Shown one piece after another: positions 1-5,437 of a stretch of 5,437 bases of DNA. Both the position numbers and the translations under genes were made by a program. The notes below the pieces were generated by a model. The model searched no databases. It saw only the letters and a program-made list of their open reading frames with translations, and was not told where the DNA came from. Positions within the stretch are counted from its first letter, which is position 1. Each line of letters opens with the position of its first letter. Source of the stretch: Candidatus Gorgonimonas leptogorgiae. GTDB taxonomy: Bacteria > Pseudomonadota > Gammaproteobacteria > Pseudomonadales > Endozoicomonadaceae. The DNA lies in assembly GCA_929200515.1 (NCBI GenBank), contig CAKNAD010000197.1:1-5437 (forward strand), given 5' to 3'.

Positions 1-122
1 ATCTTTTTAATTGCTCCCATCGGGCAAATTTATCTTAAAAATTGAAGATACCGATTAACTTGATAAATCATAAACTCTTTACAATAGCTAGGTCTTGAGT
101 TAGATAAAAGTACAGCAAAGAA
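1..122 (+). pseudogene. decayed gltX fragment (second, partial copy)
   Basis: This is a remnant of a glutamyl-tRNA synthetase gene in the same orientation as the intact gltX to the right. Bases 22-61 match gltX 1391-1430 at 36 of 40 positions, and 71-100 match 1462-1491 at 27 of 30. Weaker collinear blocks flank these: 3-14 with 1358-1370, and 110-120 with 1529-1540. In the gltX frame the first strong block reads GKFILKIEDTD, then a TAA stop at 56-58 replaces a CAA codon. The spacer between the strong blocks is 9 nt here against 31 nt in gltX, a frameshifting 22-nt loss; further gaps lie near 15-21 and 108. Many third codon positions are unchanged, so this looks like a copy of this gltX rather than a distant paralogue such as gluQ. 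It may continue left of the window. It is not functional. The right boundary near 122 is uncertain. Confidence 0.8.
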
Positions 123-1183
123 TCTTGTAAATAACAAAGATCTCTATTCAAGTACTTTGATAAATTTTGTGATAAATATTTTATCATCCCGTACTGCTTA
201 CCACTATAAACAAAATAGCTTCTATAATTTCTGGAATTGATAATAAACTCAGCAACATCTGGTATTTCTCGATTGTTGAGGTAGCTGTCTATTAAGTTCC
301 ATATAGAGATAAAAGTTCCAGTCCTGCCTAAACCTACATTACAATTAGCAACAATTGCTGGAGAGCATTCACTGTCTTTAAAAGCATCTAATTGTTTAAT
401 TTTTTTTATGAAAAGAATTATTTTAACAAGCTTACTTAAGTGATAATCGTCATCACCCGTCCAATTAGTGATGTATATTCGTAAATGATATTTATTGTTA
501 ATTAAAAGTAGCTCGTACTCTAAAGAAACCTCATCAATTGCTAAACAATCTATTAGTTTTACCCTATAGCTATCACGCATTGTTACATTCGGATCAGTCT
601 CATATTTTATTTCATTAATAAAATAGTTATCTTTATTAGTAGCTAACGAGCTAGATATCCTTTTATTTTTCACCCCTGAAAATTCATACCCACAAACTAA
701 AGATATCGATACTCTAGCCTCTATTTCTCCTAATAAAGCAAGAAAATTTTCAAAGGTTTTATAGTTGGGTCCTTCTGCAGATACGCAACAACCTGATGTT
801 ATTGGTATTTTGACAGCATTATAAATGTGTTTTTTAGAAGCTGAGATCTCTTCGGGCAGATAAAACAAACCATAATTTTTTGATAGCGTTGGCGGATAAG
901 AAAATTCTGCAGCTGTATTGTCTTCTTTTGAAAACACTCTTATATCAAGCGGATAAGTTTTATCTGCTACCTGTTGTTTAAATTCATAATCAAGTTCATC
1001 TAAGTTACGGCTGATGATTCTATCTTCTTCTAATTGAAGCACCGAGGTACAAAGTTCTTTAAACCCTTGCTTTATGTGTGTAGCAACACAAAAACTGCTG
1101 TTTGTTTCTATACTATAACCATATTGTAAATTTATAATTATGGTCAAAAAATATAATATTTTTATATAATAGTTTTTTTTCAT
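68..1183 (-). CDS. exported classical (eukaryote/YopH-like) protein-tyrosine phosphatase
   Basis: A 371-residue protein likely to hydrolyse phosphotyrosine outside the cytoplasm. Residues 1-24 form a Sec signal peptide: a KKNYYIK basic start, a hydrophobic core about 9-20, and likely cleavage after GYS. Parts of a classical PTP domain follow in order: KNY at 102-104 resembling the KNRY substrate loop; VSAEGP (134-139), then NYKTFENF, matching the IATQGP...FW motif; NWTGDDD (240-246) at the WPD-loop position; the CX5R loop CNVGLGRTGTF with nucleophile C281 and R287; and RNYRSYFVY...GKQY (318-331), matching the R-x-x-R/Q-loop helix with Q330. Oddities: the His before the catalytic Cys is Asn280, and WPD is replaced by WTGDDD, so the general acid (one of D244-D246) is displaced. 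Activity is plausible but unproven. The last 17 or so codons run antisense through the gltX fragment. The start is ATG at 1183 with a weak AAGAG 12 nt upstream. It is divergent from gltX. It may be a secreted host-directed effector; the family role is inference. Confidence 0.85.
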   Translation of the reverse strand: MKKNYYIKILYFLTIIINLQYGYSIETNSSFCVATHIKQGFKELCTSVLQLEEDRIISRNLDELDYEFKQQVADKTYPLDIRVFSKEDNTAAEFSYPPTLSKNYGLFYLPEEISASKKHIYNAVKIPITSGCCVSAEGPNYKTFENFLALLGEIEARVSISLVCGYEFSGVKNKRISSSLATNKDNYFINEIKYETDPNVTMRDSYRVKLIDCLAIDEVSLEYELLLINNKYHLRIYITNWTGDDDYHLSKLVKIILFIKKIKQLDAFKDSECSPAIVANCNVGLGRTGTFISIWNLIDSYLNNREIPDVAEFIINSRNYRSYFVYSGKQYGMIKYLSQNLSKYLNRDLCYLQDSLLYFYLTQDLAIVKSL

Positions 1184-1224
1184 TATTTTTTTATCTCTTA
1201 TTGTTATTTAATACTACCTGAATA

Positions 1225-1233
1225 TGTTACAAT
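1225..1233 (+). promoter_or_regulatory. candidate extended -10 promoter for gltX
   Basis: TGTTACAAT matches the extended -10 pattern TGn plus a TACAAT hexamer (consensus TATAAT, 5 of 6). Initiation near 1240 would give a leader of about 50 nt before the gltX start. No good -35 hexamer stands at 16-18 bp, which extended -10 promoters tolerate. It lies in the 106-bp divergent region between the phosphatase gene and gltX, so this stretch must carry signals for both. I cannot pick a convincing promoter for the phosphatase on the other strand. Confidence 0.4.
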
Positions 1234-1289
1234 ATACATATTATTTAGCTGTAATGAAAGATATTTTTATTAATAATTGGATTTATCAT

Positions 1290-2786
1290 ATGTCTATATG
1301 CACACGCATCGCGCCTTCTCCTACTGGTGACCCCCATGTAGGAACAGCGTACATAGCCTTGTTTAACTGGATGTTTGCACGTCAACAAGGCGGCAAATTT
1401 ATTTTAAGAATTGAAGATACCGATCAACTTCGTAGTACTAAACAAGCTGAAACAGAAATTATAAACTCTTTAAAATGGCTAGGTCTTGACTGGGATGAAG
1501 GCCCAGATGTAGGCGGAGAACATGGTCCGTACAGACAAAGCGAACGCAAGCAGATATATCAACAGCATGCTGAGTTGCTATTAAAAAACAACCATGCTTT
1601 TAAATGTTTTTGTAGCCCTGAAAGGTTAGAAACTTTACGCCAACAACAAAAAGAAAACAAAGAAAACACCGGCTACGATGGCTGCTGCTTAAAGCTAACA
1701 GAACAACAAATTGCTGAAAAACAAAACCAAGGCTTACCTTTTGTTGTTAGAATGAAAAAACCAGAAACAGGCGAATGCCAAATAACAGATATGCTACGTG
1801 GTGAAATATCTATTAGCTGGCATAATGTCGACATGCAAATACTAATGAAAACAGACGGGCTACCAACTTATCATTTAGCTAATGTTGTTGACGATCACCT
1901 GATGGGAGTTACTCATATAATTAGAGGCGAAGAGTGGCTAAATTCCGCACCAAAACATAAACTTTTGTATGAATATTTTGGCTGGGAAATGCCTAAATTA
2001 TGCCATATGCCATTATTGCGTAATCCAGATAAAAGCAAGCTATCAAAGCGCAAAAACCCAACAAGCATTAATTATTACCGCGACATGGGTTTTTTACCTG
2101 AAGCTCTAATTAACTATTTAGCTAATTTAGGCTGGTCTATGCCTAACGAAGAAGAAAAGTTTACTCTTGAACAAATGCAGCAATGCTTTGATATCTCTAG
2201 AATATCCTTAGGCGGTCCTATTTTTGATAAAGAAAAACTAGAATGGCTGAATGCTCGATGGATACGCGAGAATTTAACTAATGAGCAATTTTTTGCTCAA
2301 TTAACAGCAAAATATTTCAATAAAGAATACCTAGATAAATTTTTAGATTTCGCTAAACAGCGAGTAAACAAAATAAGTGATTTCGGACATATAGCTAACT
2401 TTATGCTTGTTGGCGATTTAAAACTTCAACCTGAAGCATTTACCCATAAAAAACTAACAACAGAACAAATTAAAACTATTTTGCAGTTCTCCTTATGGCA
2501 ACTTGAAACTATGTCAGTATGGAATCGTGAGAATATTTTAGCTGTTATTAAAGCATTAGCAACAAAGTTAGAAATAAAACTAGGTGAGTTTAATTTTCCA
2601 CTTTTTGTTGCTATTGCTGGAACTAGTGATTCTTGGTCAGTTATGGATTCTATCGAAATTTTAGGTAAAGCTTTAGCTTGCTCTAGATTAAAAAGCGCTA
2701 TAACTTTGCTAGGTGGCATCTCTAAAAAAAGCTTGAAACAAATGCAAAAGCAATATACAGCTCTAAATATAGATACAGCTAATTAA
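1290..2786 (+). CDS. gltX: glutamyl-tRNA synthetase (GluRS)
   Basis: Cytoplasmic class Ib synthetase that uses ATP to attach glutamate to tRNA-Glu, essential for translation and for tetrapyrrole precursors where the C5 route is used. The product is 498 residues, a normal length. Visible motifs are the N-terminal TRIAPSPTGDPHVGTAY with the HIGH signature as HVGT (16-19), the ILRIEDTD strand, the GPYRQSER segment, LPTYHLANVVDDHLMG, RGEEWL, and the KMSKS signature as KLSKR (250-254); an alpha-helical anticodon-binding half follows. The zinc-knuckle region has C106-x-C108 and YDGCC (C132, C133), but the usual last ligand position (H127 in E. coli CxH) is Lys. ATG 1290 is chosen because family members begin a few residues before TR-APSPTG; ATGs at 1224 and 1254 are in frame but add unrelated residues, and the earlier one overlaps the candidate promoter. 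Only a weak TGGA precedes the start. It converges with pckA, and a decayed partial copy lies beyond the phosphatase. Confidence 0.96.
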   Translation: MSICTRIAPSPTGDPHVGTAYIALFNWMFARQQGGKFILRIEDTDQLRSTKQAETEIINSLKWLGLDWDEGPDVGGEHGPYRQSERKQIYQQHAELLLKNNHAFKCFCSPERLETLRQQQKENKENTGYDGCCLKLTEQQIAEKQNQGLPFVVRMKKPETGECQITDMLRGEISISWHNVDMQILMKTDGLPTYHLANVVDDHLMGVTHIIRGEEWLNSAPKHKLLYEYFGWEMPKLCHMPLLRNPDKSKLSKRKNPTSINYYRDMGFLPEALINYLANLGWSMPNEEEKFTLEQMQQCFDISRISLGGPIFDKEKLEWLNARWIRENLTNEQFFAQLTAKYFNKEYLDKFLDFAKQRVNKISDFGHIANFMLVGDLKLQPEAFTHKKLTTEQIKTILQFSLWQLETMSVWNRENILAVIKALATKLEIKLGEFNFPLFVAIAGTSDSWSVMDSIEILGKALACSRLKSAITLLGGISKKSLKQMQKQYTALNIDTAN

Positions 2787-2791
2787 TATTT

Positions 2792-4381
2792 TCAACTGAG
2801 AAGACTATCGCTGACATTTTTACCTATTTTAGTATTGGCAAATCTTTTGAAATTATCATCGAATAACCCTGCTAATTTTTTTGCTTTAGAGTGCCAATCT
2901 TTACTATTTTTATAGGTATTTTCTGGAATTAAAATCGAGTTATCTACATTGTTTAAACTAGTAGGAATAGATAAATCAAAATAGGGCACTTTAGTTATAT
3001 CTGCTTGCTCTATAGAGCCATCTAGAATAGCATCTATAATTGCTCTAGTTTGACTTAATGGAATTCTGTTACCGCTACCATTCCACCCTGTATTAACTAA
3101 GTAGGCTTTAGTATTATGCTGTTGCATTTTTTTTGCTAACTCTTGGGCATATATTGTAGGATCAAGAGTTAAAAATGCCGCTCCATAACAGGTAGAAAAA
3201 ACTGGAGTTGGTTCTGCTATGCCCCTTTCTGTTCCTGCTAGTTTAGAGGTATAACCTGATAAAAAGTGATATATAGCCTGGTTTATATCTAATAATGCAA
3301 CAGGTGGCAACACTCCGAATGCATCTGCTGTAAGGAAAATAACAGTTTTTGCATGAGTTGCTTTTGATTTAGGCTTTACTATATTTTCTATATGATTTAT
3401 TGGATAAGAAACTCTAGTATTGTCTGTTTTAGAGTTATCGTCAAAATTTATTGTTCCTGATGAATCAACCACTACATTTTCTAATAAGGCGTTTTTGCGA
3501 ATTGCATTAAATATATCTGGCTCTTTTGCCTGATTAAGCCCTAATACTTTAGCATAACACCCACCCTCAAAGTTAAAAACACCTTCATCATCCCAGCCAT
3601 GTTCATCATCTCCAATTAATAAACGATTAGTAGCAGTAGAAAGAGTGGTTTTTCCTGTTCCTGACAAACCAAAAAAAATGCAGGTGTCATCTGCTTTGAT
3701 TTTATCAACATTAGCCGCACAGTGCATAGTCGCAATACCTTTTTGTGGCAATATGTAATGCATGACAGAGAAAATTCCTTTTTTCATTTCTCCACCATAC
3801 CAAGTTCCACCAATTAACTGTATATTTTCTGTTAAATTAAACGCAACGAAATTTTCTGAATTTAATCTGTGTTGCTGCCAATTATTATTAGTACACATAG
3901 AAGCATTAATTACGGTAAAACCTGGTTGAAAATTTTTTAACTCGCTCTCGGTGGGCTTAATAAACATATTGGTTACAAAATGTGCCTGCCAAGCAAACTC
4001 CATAATAAACCTTACTGCTAATCTAGTATTTTGATTAGCTCCACAAAAAGCATCAACAACGTATAATTTTTTTCCAGACAAGTAATCTATTACCTGTTGC
4101 TTTAAATCTTTCCATATTACATATGATAATTCATGATTATCGCTGCCATTATCAGCAGCCCACCATATGCTATTTTCAGTATTCTCATCTTTAACTATGT
4201 ATTTATCTTTTGGCGATCTTCCAGTAAAAACCCCTGTATCTATAGCAACTGCTCCTAAATTAGTTGTTACACCCTTAATACTAGACGGCAAATCAGCAGA
4301 TAACTCTTCAGTAAACAGCAAGTCATAATTAGGGTTATGCTGTATTTCTTTAACTTTGTTTATTCCGATAGTTGATAGCAT
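2792..4381 (-). CDS. pckA: phosphoenolpyruvate carboxykinase (ATP)
   Basis: Cytoplasmic enzyme converting oxaloacetate and ATP to PEP, CO2 and ADP, the entry step of gluconeogenesis from TCA intermediates or amino acids. At 529 residues it has the usual length of the ATP-dependent family. Key elements are R55 in the GRSPKDKYIV segment (substrate binding), Y195 and K201 in GGTWYGGEMKKG (191-202), metal ligand H220, the P-loop GLSGTGKTT (238-246) with K244 and T245, the kinase-2 motif GDDEHGW with D258/D259, R323 in the DNTRVSYP segment, and TGWNGSG (431-437). These match E. coli R65, Y207, K213, H232, K254/T255, D269 and R333 with an offset of 10-12, so all catalytic residues are present. The start is ATG at 4381 with AGAAGG 7 nt upstream. 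It appears monocistronic and converges with gltX 5 bp apart. In gammaproteobacteria pckA is commonly induced under gluconeogenic conditions; no CRP site was recognised here. Confidence 0.97.
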   Translation of the reverse strand: MLSTIGINKVKEIQHNPNYDLLFTEELSADLPSSIKGVTTNLGAVAIDTGVFTGRSPKDKYIVKDENTENSIWWAADNGSDNHELSYVIWKDLKQQVIDYLSGKKLYVVDAFCGANQNTRLAVRFIMEFAWQAHFVTNMFIKPTESELKNFQPGFTVINASMCTNNNWQQHRLNSENFVAFNLTENIQLIGGTWYGGEMKKGIFSVMHYILPQKGIATMHCAANVDKIKADDTCIFFGLSGTGKTTLSTATNRLLIGDDEHGWDDEGVFNFEGGCYAKVLGLNQAKEPDIFNAIRKNALLENVVVDSSGTINFDDNSKTDNTRVSYPINHIENIVKPKSKATHAKTVIFLTADAFGVLPPVALLDINQAIYHFLSGYTSKLAGTERGIAEPTPVFSTCYGAAFLTLDPTIYAQELAKKMQQHNTKAYLVNTGWNGSGNRIPLSQTRAIIDAILDGSIEQADITKVPYFDLSIPTSLNNVDNSILIPENTYKNSKDWHSKAKKLAGLFDDNFKRFANTKIGKNVSDSLLS

Positions 4382-4388
4382 TATGAAA

Positions 4389-4394
4389 CCTTCT
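4389..4394 (-). promoter_or_regulatory. ribosome binding site of pckA
   Basis: Read on the minus strand this is AGAAGG, 7 nt before the ATG at 4381. It is the clearest Shine-Dalgarno of the two minus-strand genes and supports the chosen pckA start. Confidence 0.7.
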
Positions 4395-4449
4395 AAGTTG
4401 ATATCCTATTTTGTCATGAATGTTTCGGTTTTTATTTAAGGCAATTAAG

Positions 4450-4487
4450 AATATACCTTCTTTATTTATTTTTATCTAGGGTATATT
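4450..4487. repeat. 8-bp inverted repeat upstream of pckA, possible operator
   Basis: AATATACC at 4450-4457 is the exact reverse complement of GGTATATT at 4480-4487, so the arms start 30 bp apart, close to three helical turns. Read towards pckA, the arm at 4450-4455 is TATATT, a 5-of-6 match to the -10 consensus, about 70 bp before the start codon. No good -35 accompanies it. Either a repressor/activator site or chance in AT-rich DNA. Confidence 0.3.
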
Positions 4488-4594
4488 TTAAGATGCGTAT
4501 TTTTACGTTAAATAGAATGTAGGATATGCCGAATATAGTCACTTATAAAACAGTACTATAAACTCTTATTTATACTAGTGTTCCTCATAAAAAA

Positions 4595-4640
4595 GATAGA
4601 TAAAAACACTTTACTACAAAAATAATATTGATAGATAAAA
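4595..4640. repeat. 11-bp direct repeat
   Basis: GATAGATAAAA occurs at 4595-4605 and again at 4630-4640, 35 bp start to start. Both copies lie in the middle of the pckA-hpf intergenic region. The word is low in complexity, so a regulatory role is only a possibility. Confidence 0.4.
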
Positions 4641-4699
4641 GGATTTAATTTATTATAAAAGTATGGTAATAATTAGTTATTAACAAATATTTTTTTGTG

Positions 4700-4705
4700 T
4701 ATAAT
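4700..4705 (+). promoter_or_regulatory. candidate -10 element (upstream hpf promoter)
   Basis: A perfect TATAAT preceded by TGTG. The hexamer 17 bp upstream is TTATTA, a 3-of-6 match to the -35 consensus. It would give a leader of over 300 nt for hpf, so it is a distal or spurious promoter. Confidence 0.25.
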
Positions 4706-4898
4706 ATACATAATAAAAAAAAATTGATTGAAACACCTTTAATTATTTTATATTGAACATATACTTATAGTAGGTAGAGTTATTTAAATTTTATTGTGTA
4801 GTATATAGCAATAAATATTATCCGGATTTTAGCTTTTATACCTTTTTTTCAAGTTACACTTTTCAGATTATGAAAACAACTAGCTTTAAAAAACAATG

Positions 4899-4904
4899 TA
4901 TAAT
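4899..4904 (+). promoter_or_regulatory. candidate -10 element of the hpf promoter
   Basis: A perfect TATAAT, about 130 bp before the hpf start and facing it. No recognisable -35 hexamer lies at 16-18 bp upstream. It is the better placed of the two rightward TATAAT words, and would give a leader of about 120 nt that includes the 11-codon open frame at 4939. Confidence 0.35.
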
Positions 4905-5020
4905 TAGTTCAATCTTGGATAAAGGTGGCTGTTTATTAATGAAAATTACTATTTTGTTTGTGATTTTTATTTAATAAATATCTTGTTAATTAAGTAATTT
5001 TGTTTAACTAAAAAAACAAC

Positions 5021-5026
5021 GGAGGG
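5021..5026 (+). promoter_or_regulatory. strong ribosome binding site of hpf
   Basis: GGAGGG sits 4 nt before the ATG at 5031, the strongest Shine-Dalgarno in the window. An ATG at 5027 is in another frame and directly abuts the site, so 5031 is the start. Confidence 0.8.
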
Positions 5027-5030
5027 ATGT

Positions 5031-5378
5031 ATGCAAACCAATATAAGTGGTCATCACCTTGCATTAACCCCTGCTCTTAGAGCGTACGTAAATAAAATAA
5101 CAAACAGACTCGATGCTAGTTTTTCAGGTATAACTAATACTCAAGTAACATTAACCAAAGAAAATATCCAATATATAGCGGAGCTTATGCTCCATATGAG
5201 AGGAGTAGATATAAAAGCTACATCTATGAATAAAGACATGTATGCAGCCATTGATAGACTACATGAAAAAGTCATTAAACAAATACTAAAATTTAAAGGC
5301 AAGAAACGTAAATTAAGGCATAAAAGTGTCAATGATGACCTTAATCAAGATATTGACAAAGAAAATGATCCTAATTAA
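5031..5378 (+). CDS. hpf: ribosome hibernation promoting factor, short form (HPF/YfiA family)
   Basis: A small ribosome-binding protein that occupies the decoding region of the 30S subunit in stationary phase or stress, blocking mRNA and tRNA and favouring inactive 100S dimers. The 115 residues start MQTNISGHHLALTPALRAYV, close to E. coli HPF (MQLNITG...ITEALREFV), and contain the hallmark DMYAAID at 69-75 before the second helix. A very basic stretch at about 84-98 (KQILKFKGKKRKLRHK) would contact rRNA. The C-terminal ribosome-dimerising domain of long-form HPF is absent; instead residues 99-115 form an acidic, Asn/Asp-rich tail, so the protein is about 20 residues longer than E. coli HPF. 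The usual upstream neighbour rpoN is absent: it follows a long gene-free stretch and seems to have its own promoter. Whether ptsN follows lies outside the window. Confidence 0.93.
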   Translation: MQTNISGHHLALTPALRAYVNKITNRLDASFSGITNTQVTLTKENIQYIAELMLHMRGVDIKATSMNKDMYAAIDRLHEKVIKQILKFKGKKRKLRHKSVNDDLNQDIDKENDPN

Positions 5379-5395
5379 CTTATCAAAAAAGCTGT

Positions 5396-5419
5396 AAAGT
5401 AACTTTTTAGTCACTTTTT
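5396..5419 (+). terminator. weak terminator-like hairpin after hpf, made of a tandem 11-bp repeat
   Basis: The arms 5396-5403 and 5410-5417 pair at 7 of 8 positions around a TTTTTA loop, with T bases running to 5419. The stem begins 18 bp after the hpf stop. It is AT-rich, so the energy is poor and termination may be inefficient. The same bases form an imperfect tandem repeat, AGTAACTTTTT (5398-5408) then AGTCACTTTTT (5409-5419), with one mismatch. Confidence 0.35.
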
Positions 5420-5437
5420 GCTATACACCATTAAATT

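Larger units (their letters stand above)
4382..5030. other. long AT-rich divergent intergenic region between pckA and hpf
   Basis: About 650 bp with no open frame of meaningful length on either strand and no tRNA-like fold that I can recognise. It must contain the promoters of pckA (leftward) and hpf (rightward). It also holds an 8-bp inverted repeat near pckA, an 11-bp direct repeat, two TATAAT hexamers and an 11-codon open frame, each listed separately. No gene remnant is recognisable. Its composition is markedly poorer in G+C than the flanking genes. An unrecognised small RNA or an eroded gene cannot be excluded. Confidence 0.6.

Noticed and set aside
11..26. Small CCC-ATC-GGG hairpin as a terminator for the phosphatase gene
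   Set aside because: The stem has only three base pairs with a 3-nt loop and no T-run follows in the direction of transcription. It lies in decayed gltX sequence.
1224..1289. Upstream in-frame starts extending GltX by 22 or 12 residues
   Set aside because: The extra residues do not resemble GluRS N-termini, which start just before TR-APSPTG. The first ATG overlaps the likely promoter and neither has a Shine-Dalgarno.
2426..2719. 97-residue open frame on the minus strand
   Set aside because: It lies wholly inside gltX on the antisense strand, has no recognisable domain, and is a shadow of the conserved GluRS anticodon-binding region.
4820..4827. ATCCGGAT palindrome as an operator
   Set aside because: The symmetry does not extend beyond 8 bp, and the site is not clearly placed relative to a promoter. 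Chance is the better explanation.
4382..5030. CRISPR array, tRNA or insertion sequence in the long intergenic stretch
   Set aside because: There are no regularly spaced repeats with unique spacers, no cloverleaf-like sequence, and no transposase fragment or terminal inverted repeats of convincing length.
5141..5332. 63-residue hydrophobic open frame on the minus strand
   Set aside because: It is antisense to hpf, and its hydrophobicity follows from the complement of Lys/Asp/Asn-rich codons. No ribosome binding site or family match is evident.

Overview
The window looks like a chromosomal segment of an AT-rich gammaproteobacterium. The glutamyl-tRNA synthetase reads like the Pseudomonas/Legionella-type GltX, the PEP carboxykinase is the ATP-dependent bacterial type, and the small ribosome hibernation factor starts like E. 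coli HPF. Low G+C, a visible gene remnant and an exported eukaryote-like tyrosine phosphatase suggest a host-associated or intracellular lineage, possibly Legionellales-like. That placement is inference; nothing here fixes the genus.

Layout. At the left edge (about 1-122, + strand) is a decayed fragment of a second gltX copy. Overlapping its right part on the opposite strand is the end of an exported classical protein-tyrosine phosphatase gene (68-1183, -). A short divergent intergenic region (1184-1289) separates it from intact gltX (1290-2786, +). gltX converges on pckA (2792-4381, -) with only 5 bp between the stop codons. A gene-poor, very AT-rich stretch of about 650 bp (4382-5030) follows, holding the divergent control regions of pckA and hpf plus small repeats. 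A short-form hpf gene (5031-5378, +) and a weak terminator-like hairpin end the window.

Three genes are housekeeping: gltX charges tRNA-Glu, pckA makes PEP from oxaloacetate for gluconeogenesis, and hpf stores ribosomes in stationary phase. The accessory gene is the phosphatase. It has a Sec signal peptide, then a PTP domain whose parts appear in order: substrate loop, WPD-like loop, CX5R loop and Q loop. The His before the catalytic Cys is Asn, and the WPD loop is altered. It lies between an intact gltX and a gltX fragment in the same orientation, and its last 17 or so codons are read antisense through the fragment. The simplest reading is that the phosphatase arrived by an insertion or duplication at the gltX 5' region, and that its C-terminus was then formed from gltX antisense sequence. 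This is the most interesting observation in the window.
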